This document shows, piece by piece, positions 14,199 through 20,673 of a stretch of 28,842 bases of DNA. The DNA is from JAKAGE01 sp035541415 (GTDB lineage Bacteria; Patescibacteriota; Minisyncoccia; UBA6257; 2-01-FULL-56-20). Position 1 is the first letter of the stretch. Each line of letters begins with the position of its first letter. Position numbers and translations under genes: made by a program. The notes under the pieces were generated by a model. The model did no database searches and was not told the DNA's origin. It saw only the letters and a list, made by a program, of their open reading frames with translations. The stretch is from contig DATKNI010000019.1 of the NCBI GenBank assembly GCA_035541415.1, forward strand, positions 1-28,842, read 5' to 3'.

Positions 14199-15377
14199 AT
14201 GGCAAAAGACCCCGGGAGAATCGACCAACTCCTTTCAAAAGGAGTGGAAGAAGTCATTGACGAAGCGCACCTTCGCGCCGCGCTTGCGGCTCAGAAGAAA
14301 CTGCGGATAAAATTCGGGATCGATCCGACGTCGCCCGATCTGCACCTCGGGCACGCCGTTGCGCTGCGCAAACTGCGCGACTTCCAAGACGCCGGCCACA
14401 CCATCGTGCTTATCGTCGGTGATTTCACCGGGCGCATTGGCGACCCAAGCGGTCGCACGGAAGCGCGCAAGCCGCTGGAACCAAAGCAAATCAAGGAGAA
14501 TATGAAGCACTACCTTGAGCAGGCAGGCAAAATTTTGAATGTCAAAAAAGCGGAAGTGGCCTTTAATAGCCAGTGGTTCGATAACGAGGGGATCGAAGAA
14601 TTCGTGAAACTTGCGAGCGCCACGTCATTCCAGCAGATTCTCCGCCGTGCCGATTTCAAGAAGCGCATAGACGAGGGCCTCGATATAACATTTCTCGAAT
14701 TGCTCTACCCGCTGTTTCAAGGCTACGACTCGGTGAAGATCAAGGCCGATCTTGAAGTCGGCGGCACCGATCAGAAATTTAATCTGTTGATGGGAAGGCG
14801 GATCCAGCGGCATTTCGGCCAGCCCGAGCAGGACATCATGACGTTCCCTCTGCTCGAAGGCCTTGATGGCGTCAAAAAAATGAGCAAGAGCGTGGGTAAT
14901 TACATTGGGCTCGACGACAAGCCGGAAGATATGTTCGGGAAAATCATGTCATTGCCCGATGCGCTCATCAAAAAATATTTTGTTTTGTGCACCGACGTGG
15001 ACGAAAGCGAACTGAAGGAAATACAGAAAGAGGAGAATCCGAAAATACAAAAAGAACGGCTTGGTTTTGAGATCGTAAAGCTCTACCACGGGGAAGCGGC
15101 GGCGCGGGAGGCAAAAGAAAACTTTGAAAAACTTTTTTCAAAGAAAGAGATTCCTGCCGATATTCCCGAGTTGAAGCTCAAGAAAGGGGAGAATGCCGTG
15201 ATTGACATTGTTGTTGCCACCGGGATCAAGAGCCGGAGCGAAGCGAGACGCCTCATTGAACAAGGTGGGTTCGATGTTGATGGTAGAAATGAGAAAGATC
15301 CGCAGGCGGCCATCAGCGTGAAGGGCGGAGAAACATTAAAAATCGGTAAAAAGAAGTTTTTCCGCGTGAAAGTTTAA
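14199..15377 (+). CDS. tyrS: Tyrosyl-tRNA synthetase
   Basis: 392 residues from ATG 14199; an in-frame TTG at 14175 would add eight residues, but the -10 box lies in that stretch. A class I synthetase charging tRNA-Tyr. The HIGH signature is SPDLHLGHAVALRKL. VGDFTGRIGDPSGR and the tyrosine/tRNA segment DSVKIKADLEVGGTDQKFN (with Q and D ligands) follow. The KMSKS loop is DGVKKMSKSVGNYIGL. The C-terminal S4 RNA-binding domain contains IVVATGIKSRSEARRLIEQGG. Domain order fits the TyrS group with a compact catalytic domain (TyrZ-like). It is monocistronic, flanked by a terminator upstream and a long gene-free stretch downstream. Confidence 0.97.
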   Translation: MAKDPGRIDQLLSKGVEEVIDEAHLRAALAAQKKLRIKFGIDPTSPDLHLGHAVALRKLRDFQDAGHTIVLIVGDFTGRIGDPSGRTEARKPLEPKQIKENMKHYLEQAGKILNVKKAEVAFNSQWFDNEGIEEFVKLASATSFQQILRRADFKKRIDEGLDITFLELLYPLFQGYDSVKIKADLEVGGTDQKFNLLMGRRIQRHFGQPEQDIMTFPLLEGLDGVKKMSKSVGNYIGLDDKPEDMFGKIMSLPDALIKKYFVLCTDVDESELKEIQKEENPKIQKERLGFEIVKLYHGEAAAREAKENFEKLFSKKEIPADIPELKLKKGENAVIDIVVATGIKSRSEARRLIEQGGFDVDGRNEKDPQAAISVKGGETLKIGKKKFFRVKV

Positions 15378-15435
15378 CGATTTTGGGCTCGGGAAGCTCG
15401 GTTGGAGCAATAAAAAGTTATCCACAGGAGGTCTC

Positions 15436-15463
15436 TTGTAGGGATCTCCTATGTTGTTATACT
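15436..15463 (+). promoter_or_regulatory. Possible promoter in the gap after tyrS
   Basis: TTGTAG (15436-15441), a 16-bp spacer and TATACT (15458-15463) lie in the tyrS-downstream gap. A start near 15470 would read through the hairpins described next. A consensus DnaA-box-like TTATCCACA lies just upstream at 15418-15426, and a hairpin AGGAGGTC/GATCTCCT overlaps the -35. Confidence 0.35.
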
Positions 15464-15581
15464 TATAAAGTCCTTTTACAAGTACATAACACTCTCACTG
15501 GCTCCAAAGAGCCAGAAAATATACATTACAATTTATATTGCCGCAACATTAGTTGCACAATCGCTCTTTTCTTCCATTCTT

Positions 15582-15617
15582 AGGGATCCAAGCTTCGGCT
15601 GCGGATCCCTCTCTCTT
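15582..15617 (+). terminator. UUCG-capped hairpin, terminator-like
   Basis: The 8-bp stem AGGGATCC/GGATCCCT with an inner AGC-TTCG-GCT stem is followed by the pyrimidine-rich CTCTCTTT. It could end read-through from tyrS or form the 3' part of an RNA. Confidence 0.5.
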
Positions 15618-15662
15618 TATATAAGTCATTAACCGCATAAAGTTGGGATTTTTATGATTCAG

Positions 15663-15690
15663 CGCCGCGCGAATACCGGCGTTTTTGCTT
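15663..15690 (+). terminator. Intrinsic terminator upstream of the 234-aa gene
   Basis: CGCCG (15663-15667), a 9-nt loop, CGGCG (15677-15681), then TTTTTGCTT. The T-run overlaps the -35 of the next promoter. Confidence 0.55.
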
Positions 15691-15767
15691 TTATTTGGCA
15701 GCAGATGTATAACAATATCCAACCTAAAGGGTTAATTTGTACTATTAAAAACTGAAAAGGGGAGGTG
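15685..15767 (+). promoter_or_regulatory. Promoter, leader and strong ribosome binding site of the 234-aa gene
   Basis: TTGCTT (15685-15690), a 17-bp spacer and TATAAC (15708-15713) give a start near 15720. A leader of about 50 nt ends in GGGGAGGTG; its GGAGG (15761-15765) is 6 nt before a TTG start codon at 15772. The Shine-Dalgarno decides this start. Confidence 0.6.
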
Positions 15768-15771
15768 TCTT

Positions 15772-16476
15772 TTGGACTTCAGGCTTTTGGAAGAGCCGTA
15801 TGCTGAATTCGTCAAGTTGATTACAGAACGACAATTTGTTCCTTATCGGAAAAGATCGTCCGGAGCACGAGGGTCACGGTTGCAGCGTCCTCGGTCACGC
15901 AAATATCAGGAACCCGGAGAGATCGGTTTCGTTTATAAGCCACCCGACAAAAAAATTGACGCGGGTAATGACTACCGTGTTGTCGTGTGGACAACAAAAC
16001 GACATGGTGGCGGCTGGGTTTCCAAAGATCTCGGCTGGGTGCTCATTTTGGCCGGTCCGGAACATAACGAACGAATTGTTTATTGTTCCTATCCGCTCGT
16101 CCGAAGGAGTCCCAATTTTTTTGATGACATGGGATTCGAAGCTCAATGCGCCCGGTGGAGAGTGTTCTATCGGCCAAGAACCTGCGTGAAAGGTTGTCCT
16201 GCAATGCCCGAACTTGTGCATCGCAATGGACATCGAAAATCATGCTATTGGCGGTGCGTGATCCATCCAAACGATCGATCTCACGATAAACGCTTTGAAG
16301 ATCTTGAAGTTCCTTTGCCGGAAGACGCTCAAAAGCGTCGTGATGCCAATCGGGAGAAACGGCTAAAACGACGGACAAAGGTCCGTGCAGTGGGGGGTAA
16401 TCCTTATGCCGCCATGGATAGCAGAATCGCTCATCCATGGACAGAACCCGAGGTCCCGATCGACATGTTCTTTTAA
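15772..16476 (+). CDS. Unrecognised soluble protein, 234 aa, with Cys pairs
   Basis: The TTG start is chosen because GGAGG lies 6 nt upstream and no ATG fits. I do not recognise the family. The first 60 residues are Arg-rich (PYRKRSSGARGSRLQRPRSR). The middle has aromatic strands (GWVSKDLGWVLILAG, ERIVYCSYPLVRR), suggesting a beta-rich core. The segment CVKGCPAMPELVHRNGHRKS then CYWRC holds four Cys and two His in a spacing that could bind zinc. The C-terminal third is highly charged (DAQKRRDANREKRLKRRTK). No signal peptide or membrane helix is visible, and nucleic-acid binding is only a guess. It is monocistronic with its own promoter and terminator. Confidence 0.75.
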   Translation: MDFRLLEEPYAEFVKLITERQFVPYRKRSSGARGSRLQRPRSRKYQEPGEIGFVYKPPDKKIDAGNDYRVVVWTTKRHGGGWVSKDLGWVLILAGPEHNERIVYCSYPLVRRSPNFFDDMGFEAQCARWRVFYRPRTCVKGCPAMPELVHRNGHRKSCYWRCVIHPNDRSHDKRFEDLEVPLPEDAQKRRDANREKRLKRRTKVRAVGGNPYAAMDSRIAHPWTEPEVPIDMFF

Positions 16477-16487
16477 ACCAAGACCAA

Positions 16488-16516
16488 AGGGCGCCCTAAA
16501 AAGGCGCCCTATTTTT
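16488..16516 (+). terminator. Intrinsic terminator after the 234-aa gene
   Basis: AGGGCGCC / GGCGCCCT perfect 8-bp stem with a 7-nt loop, followed by ATTTTTT. Confidence 0.9.
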
Positions 16517-16540
16517 TATGAAATTTTAATAATTTCTGTT

Positions 16541-16549
16541 TGATATACT
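16541..16549 (+). promoter_or_regulatory. Extended -10 promoter, leaderless
   Basis: TGA directly precedes TATACT (16544-16549), an extended -10. The hexamer ends 6 nt before the ATG at 16556, so the message would start at or beside the initiation codon. Confidence 0.5.
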
Positions 16550-16555
16550 GAACTT

Positions 16556-17005
16556 ATGCCACAAAACTATACGAACCCCGCTCATCTTGAGCGATACAGC
16601 TTCCTCTGGTCGGAGCTTCGATTGTTGTTTGCCGCGGTAGCATTATTCATCGGCGGCGTTCCGGTCGTTTGGTTTGTGATGCCGGTCGGATTGTTCGGTC
16701 TCACGCGGTTCCTTCTTACGATTGCATGGATCATTTCCGGCTGCGCGTCCGTTTATCTTCTGTATCGTTGGTACAAAAACAAGCAGATGATTTTCGGCCG
16801 CAAAAAGCCGCTGGAGCAGGTGCTGTTTCTCATCGCTGCGATCACCGGCATCAACCTCGGCATCGCAGGCCTTTTCGGACAAAATATCGGAATGACGATA
16901 TTCAACAGCCACGGCCTCTTTATCCTTATGGGGCTTGCCGATATTGCAACCGCTTGGTATCTCTATGCGCGCTGGAAAGAGGCAGGCGAGAAGTTGTTCT
17001 CGTAA
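16556..17005 (+). CDS. Small four-helix membrane protein, function unknown
   Basis: 149 residues. Four hydrophobic segments are visible: LLFAAVALFIGGVPVVWFV, LTRFLLTIAWIISGCASVYL, VLFLIAAITGINLGIAGLFG and GLFILMGLADIATAWYLYA. Short polar loops separate them, with a basic one after the second (RWYKNKQMIFGRKKP). The N-terminus is soluble (MPQNYTNPAHLERYSFLW). No enzymatic motif is visible and I do not recognise the family. It appears monocistronic, between the terminator of the preceding gene and the promoter of the following one. Confidence 0.75.
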   Translation: MPQNYTNPAHLERYSFLWSELRLLFAAVALFIGGVPVVWFVMPVGLFGLTRFLLTIAWIISGCASVYLLYRWYKNKQMIFGRKKPLEQVLFLIAAITGINLGIAGLFGQNIGMTIFNSHGLFILMGLADIATAWYLYARWKEAGEKLFS

Positions 17006-17019
17006 AAGCTGTTTTCTAT

Positions 17020-17095
17020 TTGCATTCTTTTCCGTAGTAGGATACGGTGGAATCAGATTCCCCATTTTCACGTACATTTCTCCATAGGAGGAGGA
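17020..17095 (+). promoter_or_regulatory. Putative promoter and strong RBS of the 179-aa secreted protein
   Basis: TTGCAT (17020-17025) with TACGGT at 17043-17048 (17-bp spacer) is a weak promoter candidate. The leader ends in AGGAGGAGG, a strong Shine-Dalgarno 4 nt before the ATG at 17099. Confidence 0.5.
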
Positions 17096-17098
17096 CGC

Positions 17099-17638
17099 AT
17101 GAGAACGATCATTTTCCGCCGGGTGTACACCGCAGCTCTCTTCGTCTCCCTTGGACATGCCATTCCGTCAGGTCAGGCGCAGACAATTCTCGAACCAGAG
17201 CAAGAGCAAAATTCCTGTCACACCGATTCTTTCCGGAAAATCGGAGACACCATCATCTGCTACAACAAGCGTTCGGTGCTTTTTGAATCGCGTGAGACGC
17301 TATCAAAGAGCAGCCGGAGTTTTCAAGAGGCGGTTGACTTCGCTACGATCCGCAGGCTTGCCGTCCAAGGTATCGACGGTGAGAAACGGCCGGAAAAGCT
17401 TGTTTTTCGAATCCGAAAACGGATCAAAGACCTCTGCCGCCTAGAAGAAATAACCTGCAAGGATGAGTCCGGGATTGGCGACACAGATAGAATTTCAATT
17501 CGCGAGCACTTTCTTGTCATTGAAGCGATAACTCGCGATGCGATCTTGCACAAATTGCAGATTAGTCTTGGTGTACCGATTAAGAAAATTCAAGCGGAAC
17601 TCCAGGGCGTCTGCAAGGAAATTCCCTGCAAGAAATAA
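17099..17638 (+). CDS. Secreted six-cysteine protein, function unknown
   Basis: 179 residues with a typical signal peptide: basic MRTIIFRR, hydrophobic VYTAALFVSLG, and probable cleavage after GQA. The mature part has six Cys in pairs (NSCHTDSF, TIICYNK, LCRLEEITCKD, GVCKEIPCKK), suggesting disulphides outside the cell. It contains two helical stretches (ATIRRLAVQGIDGEKR; HFLVIEAITRDAILHKLQ). No known domain is recognised. It is monocistronic, with a strong Shine-Dalgarno and its own terminator, converging with the cohesin-protein gene. Confidence 0.8.
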   Translation: MRTIIFRRVYTAALFVSLGHAIPSGQAQTILEPEQEQNSCHTDSFRKIGDTIICYNKRSVLFESRETLSKSSRSFQEAVDFATIRRLAVQGIDGEKRPEKLVFRIRKRIKDLCRLEEITCKDESGIGDTDRISIREHFLVIEAITRDAILHKLQISLGVPIKKIQAELQGVCKEIPCKK

Positions 17639-17653
17639 TAAGGTTTGCCGTTG

Positions 17654-17685
17654 GGCCGTATCGAAAGGTGCGGCCTGATTTTTTT
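17654..17685 (+). terminator. Intrinsic terminator after the secreted Cys protein
   Basis: GGCCG-t-ATC-GAAA-GGT-g-CGGCC hairpin (17654-17675) with a GAAA tetraloop, followed by TGATTTTTTT. Confidence 0.85.
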
Positions 17686-17695
17686 GCAAAAATAT

Positions 17696-18334
17696 TTACC
17701 GCGGCAAAACGGCGGGAGCCGCGGGAGCAGTGGGGACGGCGGGAGCTGCAGGAACGATATTTATCGTAGCCGAATTTTGAGACGCAAGAATGTTTGTCCC
17801 GAGGCCGTCGTTTGCAAGAATCTGCGACGAGCTTTCAAAATAAATTGTTGTGGTGCCTGGCGTTATGGCGCGGAATGTTAGCCGGGCGATTGTTGCCGCA
17901 TGGGAAATGCCAGGATTTGGTTGTACCTGGATTATTTCTGTGCTGGTTGAATCCGATTGTTCGAAAAGCCTGATAGAAAAAGGAGAAGCATCTTCGTCTT
18001 TTGCAATAAACTGCAACGCGTTTGGAGAATACGCTATTTTGGCATCGAGGGCATTCACCGCAACGCCTTTCGGGTCCATAACAATCGTGATTGAAATTTG
18101 GCTGCCGACGGATGAAGTTGCGGGTGAGTCGATGGAAAATACGGCTTGCTTTGCCGCTGTCGCCGAGAGATCGCTTGTTGACGTTCCCGTGGGGCACGGC
18201 AAAAGCGACGGCACAATCCTAAAAAGCATGCTGGACTCGGGGCTGCATGGAAGAGTAATGTTTACCGAATATATGAGAATTCCGAGGACGATGACAGCGC
18301 TGATAAGAATATACGTTGCCGTAGCAAACTTCAT
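17696..18334 (-). CDS. Membrane-anchored cohesin-domain protein
   Basis: 212 residues. An N-terminal membrane anchor (about residues 7-28, TYILISAVIVLGILIYSV) precedes a Ser/Thr-rich spacer. A single cohesin-like beta-sandwich follows from about residue 63: FSIDSPATSSVGSQISITI, then VNALDAKIAYSPNALQF, ATIARLTFRAITPGTTTIYF, and a final strand around ANDGLGTNILA. The C-terminus is a low-complexity Ala/Pro/Val tail (PAAPAVPTAPAAPAV). Such domains are common on Patescibacterial surfaces as adhesion or scaffold modules. No dockerin partner is visible in this window. It is divergent from the response regulator gene, with 88 nt between starts. Confidence 0.82.
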   Translation of the reverse strand: MKFATATYILISAVIVLGILIYSVNITLPCSPESSMLFRIVPSLLPCPTGTSTSDLSATAAKQAVFSIDSPATSSVGSQISITIVMDPKGVAVNALDAKIAYSPNALQFIAKDEDASPFSIRLFEQSDSTSTEIIQVQPNPGISHAATIARLTFRAITPGTTTIYFESSSQILANDGLGTNILASQNSATINIVPAAPAVPTAPAAPAVLPR

Positions 18335-18406
18335 CCTATGATTTCATGCTACGATCGGCACATAAAAGAAAAATAAAGGCATTTTAAAGAAAAACTGAAG
18401 ATAGTG

Positions 18407-18412
18407 TATAGT
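18407..18412 (+). promoter_or_regulatory. -10 box of the two-component operon
   Basis: TATAGT ends 10 nt before the ATG of the response regulator at 18423, giving a leader of only a few nucleotides. No Shine-Dalgarno or clear -35. Confidence 0.45.
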
Positions 18413-18422
18413 AAGGGTACTT

Positions 18423-19091
18423 ATGAGAATTTTGGTTGTGGAAGACCATGAAGAGTTGGCGTCATCACTGCGAGCCGGACTCCAGGCGGAATGTTATGCC
18501 GTTGATGTCGAGCACGATGGGGAGCGCGGTTTATATCGCGCGCGCACGAATCCGTACGATCTCATCGTGCTTGATAACATGCTGCCGGGAAAACTTGGCG
18601 TCGACGTGTGCCGCGAGCTTCGGGCGCACCAGCGGAAAATGCCGATCCTCATCCTGAGCGCCCGCTCGGAAATTGAAGCGAAAGTCGATCTCCTCAATTG
18701 CGGCGCGGACGACTACCTTACCAAGCCATTCTCTTTCGCCGAGCTTTCGGCGCGAATCCGGGCGCTCATGCGGCGGCCGAACCAGCTTGAATCGGCGGTC
18801 CTCACCGTGAGCGATCTTTCGCTTGATAACGAACGGCATCTCGTGACGCGAAACGGCAAATCGATCCCGCTCACCCCGAAAGAATTTTCGCTTCTCGAAT
18901 ATTTCATTAAAAATAAAGGAAAAGTGCTCACGAGGAGCGCCATTATGGAACACGTATGGGATCAAAGCGCCGATCCCTTTTCAAACAGCATCGAAACGCA
19001 TATCATGAATCTCCGAAAGAAAATCGACCGAGGGCGCGTCCGGAAATTGATCCATACGGTCCCCGGCAGAGGCTATAAACTCGATATATAG
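18423..19091 (+). CDS. OmpR/PhoB-family response regulator
   Basis: 222 residues, typical length. The receiver domain (1-115) has the acidic pocket VVEDHEE (E7, D8), the phospho-acceptor D51 in YDLIVLDNMLPG, the switch Ser in ILILSARS and K101 in YLTKPFS. The C-terminal winged-helix DNA-binding domain (about 130-222) has IPLTPKEFSLLEYFI, VLTRSAIMEHVWDQ, SIETHIMNLRKKI and IHTVPGRGYKLDI. It is expected to be phosphorylated by the histidine kinase encoded 209 nt downstream and to bind promoters. The link to the terpene-synthase-like gene at the end of the same run suggests that gene as a target, which is inference. Confidence 0.96.
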   Translation: MRILVVEDHEELASSLRAGLQAECYAVDVEHDGERGLYRARTNPYDLIVLDNMLPGKLGVDVCRELRAHQRKMPILILSARSEIEAKVDLLNCGADDYLTKPFSFAELSARIRALMRRPNQLESAVLTVSDLSLDNERHLVTRNGKSIPLTPKEFSLLEYFIKNKGKVLTRSAIMEHVWDQSADPFSNSIETHIMNLRKKIDRGRVRKLIHTVPGRGYKLDI

Positions 19092-19176
19092 CCGAACCTT
19101 TATGTTTCCTTTAGATTTCCTTTACCCGGCCTCCCCACAATGAGGGAAAGGTCGGCATAACAACCATACAAAAATT

Positions 19177-19281
19177 ATGAAAGAAGTCCTCGAAAAAATC
19201 TTGACGGACAAAGCAACGCGAAGCACCGAGAAGGTCGAAGCGTTTGCGTCGGCGCAGTCGGAATTCGGCTCGTGGGGATAA
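19177..19281 (+). CDS. 34-residue small ORF between regulator and kinase
   Basis: ATG 19177 opens a 34-codon frame, MKEVLEKILTDKATRSTEKV continuing EAFASAQSEFGSWG, with stop TAA at 19279-19281. Its base composition resembles the neighbouring coding sequence and it ends 18 nt before the kinase ATG, so it could be a small protein or a translated leader for the kinase gene. It is predicted mostly helical and charged, with no signal or membrane segment. There is no Shine-Dalgarno. An imperfect inverted repeat (CCGGCCT ... AGGTCGG, about 19128-19155) lies between the regulator stop and this frame. Confidence 0.4.
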   Translation: MKEVLEKILTDKATRSTEKVEAFASAQSEFGSWG

Positions 19282-19299
19282 CGGGAACCGAGCATCTTT

Positions 19300-20673
19300 A
19301 TGACATCCATGATACAAAAAGGTGCTCGCCGCTTTTACGCCTCATTCATTGAGCCGTTGTCTTTGGATGAGGATGCGAGGCGGAGGGAATATATCCTGAA
19401 TGTCTTGCTCGTGGGTTCCATCGTTATGCTCGTCATACTCGATGCGACCGCGATGTATCACGCGCTCCATTATGGAAGCGCTTACCATCAGGTATCGCCA
19501 TTTGTATTCGGCATTCTCCCTGTCTTCTTCATCCTCTTATATGCGATTTCCCGCAAGGGGCATTTCACAACTGCTTCGTATCTCTTGATCGCGGCCTACT
19601 TCGCAAGCAATAGCTATGCGGCCTACCACTGGGGCATCAATTTGCCGACATCACTCATCAGTTACGCGCTGATCATCCTCATGTCGAGCATCCTCGTTGG
19701 CACCGCATTCAGTGTCGGAATTACGGTTCTTACGGCGCTCTTCATCATCCCAGTCTGGTATTTCCAGATCCACGGCGTTATTCCAACTCAGCCGCAATTA
19801 TTCGATGATACCGACGCCGTCACGTTTTCCGTCCTGTACTTCCTAACGCTCGTCGTATGCTGGCTTTCGAATCGGGAAATCGACCGTTCCTTGGGACGGG
19901 CGCGGCGTTCGGAAAGCGAACTGAAACGGGAGCGGGATATGCTCGAAGTGACTATTGCGAAACGCACCGAGGAGCTCCATAAAGCTCAGTTCGAAAAAAT
20001 GAAGCAGCTGTACCGATTTGCAGAATTCGGCCAGCTCGCTTCAGGAATGTTCCACGACATCCTCAATCTTCTGAACGCCGTGGCCCTCCGCCGCGAGGCG
20101 ACGCAGTCGGAAACCGCGGCGAAGACCGCAAAACAGGTGGAGAATTTTATCCAGGGCATGCGCAAACAGCTCGATCACCGCGAGATTCGCGAAACGTTTT
20201 CAATTGTTGACGGCATCGAGCAGGTCATCCAGCTTATTTTATATAAGGCACACGCGGAAGGCGTGCGCATCATGTTCCATCACGATCCGGAAGGGCAGCT
20301 TGTGACATTCGGCAACCCTTTCAAATTTCATCAGCTTATCATCAACCTTATTATCAACGCGATAGAATCCTATGAATCCATCCCGAAAGATCCATCCGCA
20401 AACCGGATCGTCACCGTCGCCGCAACCCGGGAAAACCGCAACGTCGTCATCCGCGTCGAGGACCATGGATGCGGAATCCCGTTTGAAATCCAAGACAAGA
20501 TCTTCGAATTATTCTTCACGACCAAAGACAGTAAAAAAGGACTGGGCATCGGACTCCCGAGCGTCAAATCCATTGTTGAAAATGATTTCAAAGGATCAAT
20601 CCGGCTTGAAAGCCAGCCAGGGGAGGGATCGGTTTTCGTCCTCATCATTCCGATTGAAACCGGCGCTCGTTAG
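19300..20673 (+). CDS. Six-TM sensor histidine kinase
   Basis: 457 residues. The first ~195 carry about six membrane helices (VLLVGSIVMLVILDATAMY, FVFGILPVFFILLYAIS, YLLIAAYFASNSYAAYHW, LISYALIILMSSILVGTAF, ITVLTALFIIPVWYF, VLYFLTLVVCWLS), with no large extracytoplasmic sensor, so it may sense membrane or hydrophobic signals. A coiled coil follows (about 195-235). The dimerisation helix has the phospho-acceptor H252 in ASGMFHDILNLLNA. The catalytic domain shows the N box HQLIINLIINAIESYE, G1 VEDHGCGIPFEIQDKIFELF, F-box FFTTK and G2 KGLGIGLPSVKSIVE. Its 3' end overlaps the start of the next gene by 20 nt. Confidence 0.94.
   Translation: MTSMIQKGARRFYASFIEPLSLDEDARRREYILNVLLVGSIVMLVILDATAMYHALHYGSAYHQVSPFVFGILPVFFILLYAISRKGHFTTASYLLIAAYFASNSYAAYHWGINLPTSLISYALIILMSSILVGTAFSVGITVLTALFIIPVWYFQIHGVIPTQPQLFDDTDAVTFSVLYFLTLVVCWLSNREIDRSLGRARRSESELKRERDMLEVTIAKRTEELHKAQFEKMKQLYRFAEFGQLASGMFHDILNLLNAVALRREATQSETAAKTAKQVENFIQGMRKQLDHREIRETFSIVDGIEQVIQLILYKAHAEGVRIMFHHDPEGQLVTFGNPFKFHQLIINLIINAIESYESIPKDPSANRIVTVAATRENRNVVIRVEDHGCGIPFEIQDKIFELFFTTKDSKKGLGIGLPSVKSIVENDFKGSIRLESQPGEGSVFVLIIPIETGAR

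Larger units (their letters stand above)
15470..15690 (+). ncRNA. Candidate structured non-coding RNA in the 394-nt gap after tyrS
   Basis: I see no convincing protein gene between 15378 and 15771. Instead there are four hairpins: CTGGCTC-CAAA-GAGCCAG (15498-15515), GCAAC-ATTA-GTTGC (15543-15556), a long stem AGGGATCC/GGATCCCT capped by AGC-TTCG-GCT (15582-15610, UUCG tetraloop) followed by CTCTCTTT, and CGCCG/CGGCG (15663-15681) followed by TTTTT. The last looks like an intrinsic terminator, and the promoter-like pair at 15436-15463 would start the transcript. It does not match SRP RNA, RNase P RNA or tmRNA signatures that I know. The hairpins may instead be separate terminators. Confidence 0.3.

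Noticed and set aside
15418..15426. TTATCCACA, a consensus DnaA box, considered as part of a replication origin
   Set aside because: Only one copy, no cluster of boxes, and no dnaA, dnaN or rpmH nearby.
15383..15583. 66-codon TTG-started frame in the gap after tyrS
   Set aside because: No ribosome site, no recognisable motif, AT-rich composition, and it runs through hairpins.
20372..20653. Upstream extension of the terpene-like frame into the kinase gene
   Set aside because: This part is out of frame with the kinase catalytic domain (G1/G2 boxes), is Ser/Arg-rich and motif-free; the TTG at 20654 is the likely start.
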